Shown here one piece after another: positions 33,167-42,131 of a DNA stretch of 64,000 nt. The stretch covers positions 372,001 through 436,000 of the forward strand of contig NZ_CP100001.1 of the NCBI RefSeq assembly GCF_024138165.1, read 5' to 3'. This stretch comes from Halorussus vallis (GTDB taxonomy: Archaea > Halobacteriota > Halobacteria > Halobacteriales > Haladaptataceae). The position numbers were made by a program, and so were the translations under genes. Under the pieces are notes generated by a model. It searched no databases and was not told where the DNA came from. It saw only the letters and a list, made by a program, of their open reading frames with translations. The number at the start of each line of letters is the position of its first letter. The first letter of the stretch is position 1.

Positions 33167-34828
33167 TCACGAATCGGCGTCGGCGCGTTGGAGTCGGAGC
33201 GTGACGACGCCGCCGGAGGCGGTGGTTTCGTCGGTTTCGGCAGCGTCGCGGTCGGCTTCGTCGGTCGCGGCCTCCGCCTCGACTCCCGTCTCGGCGGTCG
33301 CGAACCGCAGTTCCCCGCCGAACTTCCCGACTATCCAGTTCGCGAGCCAGAGTCCTAGCCCGCTCCCGTGGTGGAGCGCGGTTTCCTCGCCCTCGACCAG
33401 CACCGTCCGCTCCTCCTCGGGGATGCCGGGGCCGTCGTCGGCGACGGTCAACTCCACCCACTCGTCGTTCCCGCCGGCCGCCGAAACCGACAACGTCACC
33501 GTCGGACGTTCGCGGTCGTTGTGCTCGATGGCGTTCTCCAGGACCTCGCCGATGGCCGCCTCAAGGGTCTTGTCGGCGTAGACCGTCACCGCGTCGGGGA
33601 GGTCGGCGGTCACGTCGGCGTCCGGGTACGTCTGGCGGAACTCGGCGCAGGTCCGCTCGACGCAGGTCGCGAGGTCGACCTGGCGTCTGGTCCGGTCGTC
33701 GGCGTCGAGGGTCTTGCCGACCTCGCGGGCCTTCTCGCTGATCTCGATGAGTTCGCTCGCCTTCCGCCGGATGATGTCCGCCTCGCGCTCGGCGTCGGGG
33801 TGCTCGTCGCCGATGTTCTCGGCGTGGCCGAGCACGACGTTGAGGTCGTTGCGGAGGTTGTGCCGGAGGATACGATTGAACACCTGGAGTCGCTGCTCCC
33901 GGCGGACCAGTTCCTTGCGGGTACGAACCGAATCGACGGCGTAGGCGACGGCCTCCCCGAACTTCGAGAGGATCTGTCGCTCGGTTTCGCCGAACGCGCG
34001 TCTATCGTCGGACCAGACGACGAGAACGCCGTACGGACGGTCCTCGTACACGAGCGGAATCACCGCCACCGCGCAGTAGTCGGCGTCGAGGTCGGACGCG
34101 CGTTTCGGCGCCGGGGTCGGCTCGACCGGTCGCTGGACCCGAATCTCGGCGCTCGCCACCGCCTCCCGAATCGAAGCGTTCACGCGCCCGTCGTCACCGT
34201 CGCCGGCGAGCGGGACCGGTTCGAGGCGTCCGACGTCTATCCCCGCGGCGGCCTGCGGTCGGACGGCGTCCGTCTCCTCGTCGTACTTCCCCACCCACGA
34301 CAGCAGGTACGGCGAGGCGGTCGTGAGTTGCTCGCAGAGCGTCTCGGCGATGTCCTCGCGCGACGTCGCGCGGAGGACCGCCTGGCTCGCGTCCCAGATG
34401 TGGTCGTTGACGTCGATGAGGCGGTTCGCCAGTCGCTCGGCCCGGCGTCGCGCGATGGCGTTCTCGATGCGGTTGGCGAGGACGGTGAACTGCTCTTTGC
34501 CCACGCCCTTCCGGAGGTAGTCGGTGACGCCCGCCGAGATGGCCTTGCTCGCGATTCGCTCGCTTCCGCCGCCCGTAAGCAGGATGAACGGTATCTCGGG
34601 AAACGACTCTCGAACCGCGTCGAGCAGTTCGAGGCCGTCCATCCCGGGCATCTCGTAGTCGCTGACGATGCAGTCGAACGTTTCGCGTTCGAGTCGTTCG
34701 AGCGCCGCCTCCGCGCCGTCGACCGTCCGGACTCGAATGCCGTACTCGTCGTCGAGGACTCCGGCCGTCACCTTCGCGAAGAAGTCGTTGTCCTCGACGT
34801 GAAGCACGCGGGGCGGCGCGTTGAGCAT
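33167..34828 (-). CDS. Response regulator-GAF-histidine kinase hybrid
   Basis: 553 residues. The N-terminal receiver domain (5-125) has the phospho-acceptor Asp57 (SDYEMPG) and Lys107. A GAF-like sensor region covers about 145-305. The kinase part has H-box His323 (RILRHNLRNDL), N-box Asn432 (ENAIEHN), G1 DGPGI (465-469) and G2 HGSGLGLW. The final residues are Asp/Glu/Ala-rich. It is a soluble kinase with no membrane segment, so it senses a cytoplasmic signal or receives phosphate from another kinase. No cognate output regulator is adjacent. Confidence 0.9.
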   Translation of the reverse strand: MLNAPPRVLHVEDNDFFAKVTAGVLDDEYGIRVRTVDGAEAALERLERETFDCIVSDYEMPGMDGLELLDAVRESFPEIPFILLTGGGSERIASKAISAGVTDYLRKGVGKEQFTVLANRIENAIARRRAERLANRLIDVNDHIWDASQAVLRATSREDIAETLCEQLTTASPYLLSWVGKYDEETDAVRPQAAAGIDVGRLEPVPLAGDGDDGRVNASIREAVASAEIRVQRPVEPTPAPKRASDLDADYCAVAVIPLVYEDRPYGVLVVWSDDRRAFGETERQILSKFGEAVAYAVDSVRTRKELVRREQRLQVFNRILRHNLRNDLNVVLGHAENIGDEHPDAEREADIIRRKASELIEISEKAREVGKTLDADDRTRRQVDLATCVERTCAEFRQTYPDADVTADLPDAVTVYADKTLEAAIGEVLENAIEHNDRERPTVTLSVSAAGGNDEWVELTVADDGPGIPEEERTVLVEGEETALHHGSGLGLWLANWIVGKFGGELRFATAETGVEAEAATDEADRDAAETDETTASGGVVTLRLQRADADS

Positions 34829-34927
34829 CCTTCGTGTTCCCGCTTTGGCGGAATCCTAATAAATGGTTTCGTTCATTTAACGCATCCGATTCTAGAGGCT
34901 CTCGGGGGAAAATTACCTCGAATCCGG

Positions 34928-35629
34928 TCAGTCCTCGGACTTACCGAACGAAGGCGTCGGTCCGTCGGTTTCCGCGGCCCACTCGACGGCGTTGCCGAGT
35001 ATCCGCCGCACCTCGGGCTGGCGATAGACAGGGTACGTCTCGTGGCCGGGCCGGAAGTAGAATATCTTGCCCGCGCCCCGCCGGTAGCAACAACCGCTCC
35101 TGAACACCTCGCCGCCCTCGAACCAACTCGTGAACACGAGCGTCTCGGGGGCGGGCACGTCGAAGCGCTCGCCGTACATCTCCGTCTCGGGAATCTCGAA
35201 CGACTCGGGCAGTCCCGCCGCGATGGGGTGGCTGGGTTCTATCATCCAGATTCGTTCTGTTTCGCCCGCCTCCCGGTACTTGAGGTCGCAGCTCGTGCCC
35301 ATCAGCCGCTTGAAGAGCTTCGAGAAGTGCCCCGAGTGGAGCACGACCAGTCCCATCCCGTCCAGGACGCGTTCGCGGACCCGCTCGACGACCTCGTCCT
35401 CGACCTCCTCGTGGGCGTCGTGACCCCACCAGGTCAGCACGTCGGTTTCGGCCAGCACGTCGTCGGTCAGGCCGTGCTCGGGTTCGTCCAGCGTGGCGGT
35501 TTCGACCTCGAACCCGCGCTCCGCGAGCGCGTCGGCGACGACCGCGTGGATGCCGTCGGGGTAGACCTCCCGGACCTCCTCGTCCTCCTGCTCGTGGCGG
35601 AACTCGTTCCAGACGGTGACGCGGGTCAT
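34928..35629 (-). CDS. ThuA domain protein
   Basis: 233 residues starting [16 protein letters not shown]. It has ThuA-family (class I glutamine amidotransferase-like fold) features: [51 protein letters not shown], and a C-terminal [20 protein letters not shown]. Family members take part in trehalose or other sugar utilisation, with unknown chemistry. The ATG overlaps the stop of the MBL-fold gene (ATGA), so the two are translationally coupled. Confidence 0.85.
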   Translation of the reverse strand: MTRVTVWNEFRHEQEDEEVREVYPDGIHAVVADALAERGFEVETATLDEPEHGLTDDVLAETDVLTWWGHDAHEEVEDEVVERVRERVLDGMGLVVLHSGHFSKLFKRLMGTSCDLKYREAGETERIWMIEPSHPIAAGLPESFEIPETEMYGERFDVPAPETLVFTSWFEGGEVFRSGCCYRRGAGKIFYFRPGHETYPVYRQPEVRRILGNAVEWAAETDGPTPSFGKSED

Positions 35630-36636
35630 CGCTCGTTCATCTCCGACCGCGCCTCGGTCCCGTCCGAGAACAGCGAGTCGAGGTCGGGCCGCTCCTCGAC
35701 GAGTTCGTACCCTTCGTCGGTGTTCTCGACGACGCCGTGGCGTTCGAGGTGGTCGAGGTGGGCCCACGCCTCGCCCGGTCCGTGGAGGATGTGAATCTCC
35801 GAGAGGTCGCCGAACAGGTCGGCGCTGACCGTCCAGGCGTCGGCGATGCCGCGCTCGCGCAGAACCGCGAGCACGTTCTCGGTGCGCTCGCGGTGGTGGG
35901 TGCGAATCTCGCGGGCGCGACCCGCGGGGTCGTCGATGGGGTCGCGGTGGCCGGGCCACGCACGCGCGTACTCCGCTTCGACGAGCCGGTCGAGCGACGC
36001 GAGGTAGGTTCCCAGCGGGTCCTCGACGCGAGGGTCGGCGCCGCCGACGTTCGGCGTGTACTTGGGCAGCAGCGCGTCGCCGGCGAACAGTTCGCGGCCC
36101 GACTCGCCGTCGAAGGCGTAGCCCGCGAGTCCGGCGGCGTGGCCCGGCAGGTGGACCACTTCGAGTTCGACGTCCCCGAGGTCGAAGCGGTCGCCGTCGC
36201 CGACCGTTTCGACGGTCGGCGACTCGCCCCGAATCTCCTCGTGGAGTTCGAGAAACGCCGTAAGTTCGTCCCGCGCGTCCTTCGGCATCCCCCAGTCGTC
36301 GAACAGCCCCAGCTCGTCGGCCTGGGCCTCGTGGCTCGCCGACGGGTCCTCGATCACCGGCGCGTCGGCCTCGTGGGCGTAGACGGTCGCGCCGCTCTCG
36401 CGTTGGAGTTCCCCCGCCAGGCCGGCGTGGTCGTGGTGCCAGTGGGTGAGGAAGATGGCGTCGAGGTCCGAGAACTCGACGCCGTGTTCCGCCAGTCCGT
36501 CGCGCAACTGCTCGCGCACGTCGGGCGTGGCCACGCCCGTGTCGACCAGCGTCGTCGTCGCGCCCGGTTCGACGCCGAGGAGGTAGGCGTCGTTCTGGCC
36601 CTCGAAGACGGTGTTCCCCAGTTGAATCCGTTTCAC
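35626..36636 (-). CDS. MBL-fold metallo-hydrolase
   Basis: 336 residues from the GTG at 36636 ([14 protein letters not shown]); a longer frame to 36696 is less likely. The zinc motif is [10 protein letters not shown] (HxHxDH), followed by [19 protein letters not shown] and [11 protein letters not shown], which supply further ligands, and a C-terminal winged-helix-like segment (about 270-325) common in lactamase-like hydrolases. The substrate is unknown; thioester or lactone hydrolysis is common in relatives. It forms a two-gene operon with ThuA. Confidence 0.87.
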   Translation of the reverse strand: MKRIQLGNTVFEGQNDAYLLGVEPGATTTLVDTGVATPDVREQLRDGLAEHGVEFSDLDAIFLTHWHHDHAGLAGELQRESGATVYAHEADAPVIEDPSASHEAQADELGLFDDWGMPKDARDELTAFLELHEEIRGESPTVETVGDGDRFDLGDVELEVVHLPGHAAGLAGYAFDGESGRELFAGDALLPKYTPNVGGADPRVEDPLGTYLASLDRLVEAEYARAWPGHRDPIDDPAGRAREIRTHHRERTENVLAVLRERGIADAWTVSADLFGDLSEIHILHGPGEAWAHLDHLERHGVVENTDEGYELVEERPDLDSLFSDGTEARSEMNER

Positions 36637-36762
36637 GGTCGTACTCCGCCCGTCCGGGGTAAGTCGTTTTCCTTCCTCTCCCTCTCCCCGGGTCACTGCG
36701 TCGACCCCTACCGCCCCGCGGCGCCGAAGATTTCTAACTCGCGTAGTAAAAATTCCTACGGA

Positions 36763-36772
36763 ACTTTTATGA
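36763..36772 (+). promoter_or_regulatory. TATA box of the zinc-ribbon small protein gene
   Basis: ACTTTTATGA lies 29-38 bases before the ATG at 36801. A short dyad CGTAG...CTACG (about 36742-36759) sits just upstream, in the divergent gap with the MBL-fold gene. Confidence 0.5.
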
Positions 36773-36800
36773 TAGATAGCGTGCGCTGTTCGAACGTCGG

Positions 36801-37052
36801 ATGAGCGAACGAATCGAGCAACGGGAGCGCGACGACGACCGCATCAACTGGAAGCGAACCGACGACGGCGTCGAAATCTACGACGAGGCGAACCCCGACG
36901 CGTGGGTGCGGATGGAGTTCGTCTCGGGCATCGACCCCGAGAAGCGACTGTACGGTATCTGCGGCGACTGCGGCATCGTCACCCCGCAGCGAGGCCTGCC
37001 CTCCAGTCGCATGGCCTGCGGGAACTGCGGCGCGGAGTACGGCGACGACTGA
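36801..37052 (+). CDS. Small protein with zinc-ribbon cysteines
   Basis: 83 residues. The C-terminal half carries ICGDCGIVTP and MACGNCGAEYGDD, two CxxC knuckles that should bind one zinc. The N-terminal half is charged (SERIEQRERDDDRINWKR) with an aromatic AWVRMEFVSG strand. Small zinc-finger proteins like this are numerous in haloarchaea; no function can be assigned. It has its own promoter. Confidence 0.75.
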   Translation: MSERIEQRERDDDRINWKRTDDGVEIYDEANPDAWVRMEFVSGIDPEKRLYGICGDCGIVTPQRGLPSSRMACGNCGAEYGDD

Positions 37053-37111
37053 GCTCCTCTCTCGGTCGTTCTGGCGCACTTTCAAGAGCCTCGGCGTCGT
37101 CGTTCGACGCC

Positions 37112-37288
37112 ATGAGCACTTCGGGTGGTCGCCCCTCGTGGAAGGTCATCGCCGCCGCGGCCGTCGGCTCCGTCGTCGGGATGCTGATAGTCATGCCGCT
37201 AGTTCCGCTGGTCGTGGACCTGCTCGTCGGCGTCCTGAAGGGCGTCCTCGACGTTATCGTCCCGGGCGGTCGACCGGAGTACGGTTGA
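37112..37288 (+). CDS. Small single-pass membrane protein
   Basis: 58 residues from the ATG at 37112: MSTSGGRPSWK, one long hydrophobic stretch (about 12-47, two short helices possible) and a VPGGRPEYG tail. Start chosen because the longer frame upstream is a shadow of the zinc-ribbon gene. No family recognised. Spacing to the previous stop is 59 bases. Confidence 0.5.
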   Translation: MSTSGGRPSWKVIAAAAVGSVVGMLIVMPLVPLVVDLLVGVLKGVLDVIVPGGRPEYG

Positions 37289-37410
37289 CGATTCGGGGTT
37301 CGGATGTTCGGGGGTGCGGGTGACATGCGGTCGCTCGTCGCGCGCGACGGAAAATACGCGCCTCGACGATGCGGCACGAAAGTTTTGATGCCTGACGTGT
37401 TAGCCCCTGT

Positions 37411-38769
37411 ATGGCCTCGCACCGCGGCTTTGCCAGACGCGACGTCCTGAGCCTAATCGCCGGCGCAGGGGCTCTCTCGATAGCGGGATGTAGTGGGGCC
37501 GACGGTGACCCGTCGTTCGCGGTTCCGCGGTCGGCGTTGATCGACGAACCGATCTCCGTCGAGGTGAACGGCCTCGAACCGCGAGCCTCGGTGGTCGTCC
37601 GGGCCGGCGCGAACGCGCGAGACGGCACTAAGTGGGAGGCCCGCGCTCGGTTCGAGGCCGACGACACGGGAACGGTGGCCGTCTCCGAACGGGCGCCGGT
37701 CGAGGGAAGCTACGAGGGCGCCGACCCGATGGGGCTGTTCTGGTCGAAGCGACCGGCCGACGCACCCCCGGGCGAACCGCTCGCGCCGGCGACGGTGTTC
37801 GCCCCGCCCGAGCGAGGCTACGACGTCGCACTCACCGCCGAGGTGGACGGCGAGACGGTGGCCGAAGCGACGACGACGCGACGACTGTTCGACCCCGACA
37901 TCCGCCGACAAACGGTCGAGAGCGACGGTTTGGTCGGGGAGTTCTTCTCGCCGCCGGGCGACGACCCCGTCCCCGGCGTCGTCCACCTCCACGGCGCGGG
38001 CGGCGAACCGCACCTGGCGACCGGGCGACTGCTGGCGTCTCGCGGGTTCGCGACCCTGGCGCTCCGGTACTTCGGCGACCCCGAACCGATTCCGAACACG
38101 CTCGTCGAGGTGCCGGTCGAGTACGTCGCGACGGCGATGGAGTGGCTCCGGAACCGCGAGCGCGTCGCCGGCCCCGACGTCGGTCTGTTCGGGTTCTCTC
38201 GGGGCGGACCGCTGGCGCTGCTCGCGGCGAGTCACTTCGATGGGGTCGGCGCCGTCGCGGGGTGGGTGCCGAGCGGAATCGCCTGGGAGGGACTCGGTTA
38301 CGGGCGGACGCCGGCCGGCACCTCGGCGTGGTCGCTCGGCGGCGAACCGGTCCCGTTCCTCGAACTGGCCGACGCCGACCCGGGACCGCCGCCCGCCCCG
38401 TCGCTCCCGTACTACGAACCGGCGCTCTCGAACGCGAGCGAGGACGAACGGGCGGCCGCGACCGTCCCGGTCGAGAACGCCGACGCGCCGATTTACCTGG
38501 TGTCGGTGACCGACGACCGGCGGTGGCCGTCGACGCGACTCTCCGAGCGTGTCGTCTCCCGCCTCGACGTGGCGGGGTACCCTCACCAGTACCGACACGA
38601 CGTCCAGCCCGGCGCGGGACACTACCTCCGGTTTCCCTACCTTCCGACGGCCGGGACCGCGCGGGACCGGTACAACGTCTACGGCGGCGACCAGGTGGCG
38701 AACGCCATGGCGTGCGAGACGGCGTGGTCCGAGACGCTGTCGTTTCTCGGAGACACGCTGGGCGGCTGA
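37411..38769 (+). CDS. Exported lipoprotein of the acyl-CoA thioesterase/BAAT family
   Basis: 452 residues. A Tat-type start (FARRDVLSLIAG) is followed by a lipobox (SIAGCSG). Residues about 35-165 form an Ig-like N-terminal domain as in bile acid-CoA:amino acid N-acyltransferases (ALIDEPISVEVNGLEPRASV). The rest is an alpha/beta hydrolase with GVVHLHGAGG, nucleophile elbow LFGFSRGGPLAL and a late His in GAGHYLRFPY. The nucleophile is Ser, as in the thioesterase branch, not the acyltransferase Cys. Outside the cell there is no CoA, so the real substrate is probably another ester or peptide. Confidence 0.82.
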   Translation: MASHRGFARRDVLSLIAGAGALSIAGCSGADGDPSFAVPRSALIDEPISVEVNGLEPRASVVVRAGANARDGTKWEARARFEADDTGTVAVSERAPVEGSYEGADPMGLFWSKRPADAPPGEPLAPATVFAPPERGYDVALTAEVDGETVAEATTTRRLFDPDIRRQTVESDGLVGEFFSPPGDDPVPGVVHLHGAGGEPHLATGRLLASRGFATLALRYFGDPEPIPNTLVEVPVEYVATAMEWLRNRERVAGPDVGLFGFSRGGPLALLAASHFDGVGAVAGWVPSGIAWEGLGYGRTPAGTSAWSLGGEPVPFLELADADPGPPPAPSLPYYEPALSNASEDERAAATVPVENADAPIYLVSVTDDRRWPSTRLSERVVSRLDVAGYPHQYRHDVQPGAGHYLRFPYLPTAGTARDRYNVYGGDQVANAMACETAWSETLSFLGDTLGG

Positions 38770-38773
38770 CTCT

Positions 38774-38795
38774 CGACGTTCGGGTCGGAACGTCG
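38774..38795 (+). terminator. 8-bp hairpin after the BAAT-like lipoprotein gene
   Basis: CGACGTTC and GAACGTCG flank GGGTCG, four bases after the stop codon. Confidence 0.45.
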
Positions 38796-38845
38796 CCCAC
38801 TTGCCCGGGAAAAGAGCTTAGTCGCGGGATTGACAGCTACCGGGT

Positions 38846-39271
38846 ATGCGACCCTCCCTTTCCCGGCGCGCCGTTCTGCGGGCGGCCGCCTTGCCCCTCG
38901 CGCTCGGACTGGCGGGGTGCACCGACGAAGCGCCCGAGGACGTGGAGTCGGTCCGCGTGACGAACTGGCACGCCGACCCGCACACCGTGGCGGTCGCGGT
39001 CCGCGTCGACGGAACCGAGCGACTCGCCCGCACGGTCGACGTTCCGGCGGTGACCGAGTGCGACGGCGCGACAGACCCCGGCGACGCGACCATCGAGAAG
39101 ACGCTCCCCGGCCCCGGCTATTTCGGGAAGCGACGCTACGAGGTGACGGCGCGACTCGACGGCGGCCCGCCGAAGACCGAGGCGACGACGACCGGCGATG
39201 GGTTCGACGGCATCGAGGTTCGCATCGGCGACGACCGGTCCCTCGACGTCGTTTTCGCCGACGCGGTCTAA
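38846..39271 (+). CDS. Small predicted lipoprotein
   Basis: 141 residues. The N-terminus MRPSLSRRAVLRAAALPLAL followed by GLAGCTDEAPED has a twin-arginine-like motif and a lipobox Cys. The mature part is a beta-rich domain (VESVRVTNWHADPHTVAVAV, VTECDGATDPGD, GDDRSLDVVFADAV). No family recognised. It lies 76 bases after another exported lipoprotein and converges directly with the gerW-like gene, with no bases between the two stops. Confidence 0.7.
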   Translation: MRPSLSRRAVLRAAALPLALGLAGCTDEAPEDVESVRVTNWHADPHTVAVAVRVDGTERLARTVDVPAVTECDGATDPGDATIEKTLPGPGYFGKRRYEVTARLDGGPPKTEATTTGDGFDGIEVRIGDDRSLDVVFADAV

Positions 39272-39649
39272 CTATTTCCGGCGTCCGCGCCCGACGAGCA
39301 CGCCCGCGGCGAACGCGGCCGCGAGCAGTCCGAACGTCCGCCCGCGGTCGAACCGGACGAACCGCGTCTCGCCATCGGTGATTTCGAGCGCGCCGACCGG
39401 AGTGGCGCTCGCGCCGCCCCCGATGCCTCCTCCCTCGCCGACCGACTCCGATTCGGTGGCCGACGTCCGGGTTCGTCGCGACCGCTCCTCGTCGGGGCCG
39501 CGACCGAACCCGCCGCCGAACCCGTAGGTGACGCGCGCGACCGGCACCACCGTCCGGTCGCCGCGCTCTATCGGGTCGCCGTAGACGTTTCTGACGTTCG
39601 CGCTGTGCTGTAACCGTTCGACGATGGTGTCGATTCCTGGAACGCTCAT
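39272..39649 (-). CDS. GerW/YtfJ-family protein
   Basis: 125 residues. VYGDPIERGDRTVVPVARVT, a YGFGGGFGRG Gly-rich loop, and GGGIGGGASATPVGALEITD are the hallmarks of the GerW (YtfJ) family, first seen in Bacillus spores and now known across prokaryotes. The C-terminus has a short hydrophobic helix (FGLLAAAFAAGVLVG) and a basic end (RGRRK). Between the Gly-rich halves is a charged insertion (about 50-70). The molecular function is unknown outside spores. Confidence 0.82.
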   Translation of the reverse strand: MSVPGIDTIVERLQHSANVRNVYGDPIERGDRTVVPVARVTYGFGGGFGRGPDEERSRRTRTSATESESVGEGGGIGGGASATPVGALEITDGETRFVRFDRGRTFGLLAAAFAAGVLVGRGRRK

Positions 39650-39715
39650 CTCCCCACCTTCTCCGCCCGGTTCGACGCCGGAGGAGAAAAAGGTACTACC
39701 GCCCGCCGGCGTTCG

Positions 39716-40381
39716 CTACCGCACTTCGTACGTCTCGTCGCTCGCCAGGAATCGGCTCAGGTCGGCGGTCTGGCGGTAGTCGGAGGCCAGCAGGTCGGCG
39801 AGCGACTCGGCGAGTCGCTCGCCGTCGCCGTCGTCCCACTCGGTCGGTTCGCGAACCGGGACGACCAGGAACCCCCGTCCCGGGACGTGGTCGGCGTGGA
39901 GCGCGGCCATCCCCCGCGAGTCGAGCACCGCCTCTCGGGCGGTGTACTCCCGGAGGACGTGGCGGGTCGCCCGTTCGCCGACCGGCAGGAGGACGTGGGC
40001 CGCGATGGCCCTGAGTTCGGCGTCGAAGAAGCGTTCGAGGTCGTCGTACTCCGCCGCGGTCGGTTCGCGACCCTCCGGGAGACAGCACGAGTGGAGGTAC
40101 GAGAGAAAGAGGTTCGCCACCGCCGGTTCGTCGCTGTAGGCGTCGCCGACCAGGCCGACCTCGTTCAGAATCGGCTGGATTCGCTCGCCCGCGACGCTCC
40201 CGGTGAACGGCACGCCGGTCGTCCGACCGCCGTGGACTCCGGGGTGGTCGCCGACAAGGTGGAAGTCGGCGTTGGCGTCGCCGTATCCGTGGACCGCCCG
40301 GCGAACCGTGCCGTCGCAGTCGTGGCGACACGGGGGTCGCATCCCGAAGGGGTTGCTCGTTCTGTCCGTGACGTTCTTCAC
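39716..40381 (-). CDS. Uracil-DNA glycosylase-like superfamily protein
   Basis: 221 residues. An N-terminal CRHDC cluster precedes VHGYGDANADFHLVGDHPGV and TGVPFTGSVAGERIQPIL, which match the Gly/Pro-rich motif A region of family 4/5-like uracil-DNA glycosylases. SYLHSCCLPEG adds Cys residues that could complete an iron-sulfur cluster. LHADHVPGRG may correspond to the second active-site loop. The sequence is diverged, so base specificity is uncertain. A TATA box at 40404-40412 (minus strand) suggests a leaderless transcript starting at the chosen ATG. Confidence 0.75.
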   Translation of the reverse strand: MKNVTDRTSNPFGMRPPCRHDCDGTVRRAVHGYGDANADFHLVGDHPGVHGGRTTGVPFTGSVAGERIQPILNEVGLVGDAYSDEPAVANLFLSYLHSCCLPEGREPTAAEYDDLERFFDAELRAIAAHVLLPVGERATRHVLREYTAREAVLDSRGMAALHADHVPGRGFLVVPVREPTEWDDGDGERLAESLADLLASDYRQTADLSRFLASDETYEVR

Positions 40382-40403
40382 GCGCCGGGATACGGGAGAG
40401 GTC

Positions 40404-40412
40404 GTTATAATC
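40404..40412 (-). promoter_or_regulatory. TATA box of the glycosylase-like gene
   Basis: ATTATAACG on the minus strand, 23-31 bases upstream of the ATG at 40381. Confidence 0.55.
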
Positions 40413-40424
40413 GGCGTGATTTCG

Positions 40425-40458
40425 CGCGCACCCCTCCGCCGCGGCAGAGGGGTGCGCG
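40425..40458 (-). terminator. 12-bp hairpin after the DUF5786 gene
   Basis: CGCGCACCCCTC (40425-40436) and GAGGGGTGCGCG (40447-40458) flank a 10-base loop. It starts eight bases past the DUF5786 stop, between that gene and the next promoter. Confidence 0.65.
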
Positions 40459-40466
40459 AACTCGCC

Positions 40467-40640
40467 TCAGTCGTCGTCCTTGATGTCCTGCAGGCGGTCG
40501 ATGAGTTCGTCCGGGGAGGCGTCGGACTCCACCGAAACCTCGCCCTCGTGGTCGTGTTCGTGGACGTTGACTGCGCCGTCCTCGTCGATGTCGTTCTCCT
40601 GGTCCTGCTGTTCAGACTCGTCGTAGCTACCGAAACCCAT
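40467..40640 (-). CDS. DUF5786-type small acidic protein
   Basis: 57 residues, read directly: MGFGSYDESEQQDQENDIDE at the N-terminus, a His-containing VNVHEHDHEGE centre and SPDELIDRLQDIKDDD at the end. The MGFGSYDESEQ opening is characteristic of a small haloarchaeal family (DUF5786) of unknown function. A TATA element (40664-40672, minus strand) lies 24-32 bases upstream and a strong hairpin follows the stop, so it is an independent, probably well-expressed unit. Confidence 0.8.
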   Translation of the reverse strand: MGFGSYDESEQQDQENDIDEDGAVNVHEHDHEGEVSVESDASPDELIDRLQDIKDDD

Positions 40641-40663
40641 ACCCCCGAAGTCGGGACTCTCCC

Positions 40664-40672
40664 AGTAAAAAG
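40664..40672 (-). promoter_or_regulatory. TATA box of the DUF5786 gene
   Basis: TTTTTACTG on the minus strand, 24-32 bases upstream of the ATG at 40640. Confidence 0.55.
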
Positions 40673-40740
40673 GACCGATGTCTTGCGGTTTCGTTACCGG
40701 TTGCCAGGTTCGAGGTAGTTTACCTCTCGCGGATTCGCGT

Positions 40741-42009
40741 TCACTGACGCTCGTTGACCTCCAGGACGCGGCCCGCCGCGATGGTCTGGCCCATGTCGCG
40801 CACCGCGAAACTCCCGAGTTCGGGAATCTCGCTCGACGGTTCGATGCTGAGCGGCTTCTGGGGTCGGACCGTGACGACGGCGGCGTCGCCCGACTGGATG
40901 AAGTCGGGATTCTCCTCCTTGACCTCGCCGCTCGCGGGGTCTATCTTCTGGTCGATGGACTCCATCGTGCACGCGACCTGGGCGGTGTGGGCGTGGAAGA
41001 CCGGCGTGTAACCGTCGGTGATGACCGACGGGTGCTGCATCACGACGATCTGGGCAGTGAACGTTTCGGCGACGCTCGGCGGGTCGTCCGCCGGACCGCA
41101 GACGTCGCCGCGGTGGATGTCGTCCTTGCCGACGCCCCGGACGTTGAACCCGACGTTGTCGCCCGGTCCCGCCTCGGGCACCTCCTCGTGGTGCATCTCG
41201 ATGGTCTTGACCTCGCCGCCGACGTCGCTCGGTTGGAACGAGACGTTGTCGCCGGTGTTCAGCATCCCCGTCTCCACCCGGCCGACCGGCACCGTCCCGA
41301 TGCCCGAGATGGTGTAGACGTCCTGGATGGGCAGTCGGAGCGGCGCGTCGGTCGGCGGTTCGGGCGCTTCGAGGTCGTTGAGCGCTTCGAGGACGAGTTC
41401 GCCGTCGTACCACGGCGTGTTGTCGCTGCGCTCGACGATGTTGTCCCCCTCGAGCGCCGAAATCGGGATGAACTCGGCGTCGTCGGTATCGAACCGGACC
41501 TGTTTCAGCAGGTCCTTGACTTCCGAAACCACCTCGCGGTAGCGGTTCTCCTCGTAGTCGACCGCGTCCATCTTGTTCACCGCGACGATGAGTTCGTTGA
41601 TGCCGAGCGTGCGGGCGAGGAAGACGTGCTCCTGGGTCTGGGGCGCGACGCCGTCGTCGGCCGCCACGACCAGAACCGCGTTGTCGGCCTGGGACGCGCC
41701 CGTGATCATGTTCTTCACGAAGTCGCGGTGGCCGGGCGTGTCCACGATGGTGAAGTAGTACTCGTCGGTCTGGAACTCCTGGTGGGCAATGTCGATGGTC
41801 ACCCCGCGCTCGCGTTCCTCCGCGAGGTTGTCCATGACGTAGGCGAACTCGAAGCCGCCCTTGCCCTTCTCCTCGGCTTCCGCCTTGTGCTGTTCGATGA
41901 CGTGCTCGGGAATCGACCCCGTCTCGAAGAGGAGTCGTCCGACCAGCGTGCTCTTTCCGTGGTCTACGTGGCCGATGATGGCCAGATTCTGATGCGGTTT
42001 GTCTGCCAT
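40741..42009 (-). CDS. tuf: Translation elongation factor EF-1 alpha (aEF1A)
   Basis: 422 residues, full length. GTPase motifs: G1 GHVDHGKS (13-20), G2 [10 protein letters not shown]3 DTPGH (90-94), G4 NKMD (145-148), G5 in PISALEGDN. Two beta-barrel domains follow ([35 protein letters not shown]). It delivers aminoacyl-tRNA to the ribosome. The usual haloarchaeal downstream partner, ribosomal protein uS10, is not beside it: the next gene is DUF5786. G3 has Thr where many archaeal copies have Cys or Ala. This may be one of two EF-1 alpha genes. Confidence 0.93.
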   Translation of the reverse strand: MADKPHQNLAIIGHVDHGKSTLVGRLLFETGSIPEHVIEQHKAEAEEKGKGGFEFAYVMDNLAEERERGVTIDIAHQEFQTDEYYFTIVDTPGHRDFVKNMITGASQADNAVLVVAADDGVAPQTQEHVFLARTLGINELIVAVNKMDAVDYEENRYREVVSEVKDLLKQVRFDTDDAEFIPISALEGDNIVERSDNTPWYDGELVLEALNDLEAPEPPTDAPLRLPIQDVYTISGIGTVPVGRVETGMLNTGDNVSFQPSDVGGEVKTIEMHHEEVPEAGPGDNVGFNVRGVGKDDIHRGDVCGPADDPPSVAETFTAQIVVMQHPSVITDGYTPVFHAHTAQVACTMESIDQKIDPASGEVKEENPDFIQSGDAAVVTVRPQKPLSIEPSSEIPELGSFAVRDMGQTIAAGRVLEVNERQ

Positions 42010-42131
42010 GTGGTTTCCCCCACCGTACGACTATGAGGGTCGGGTCCCAGAGTCAATAGGTGTTCCGGCGACGGAGGCGGCGAGTCGACCGTCTCCGTCG
42101 CTTGTCGGGCGACGAACTGATTCGAGACGCG

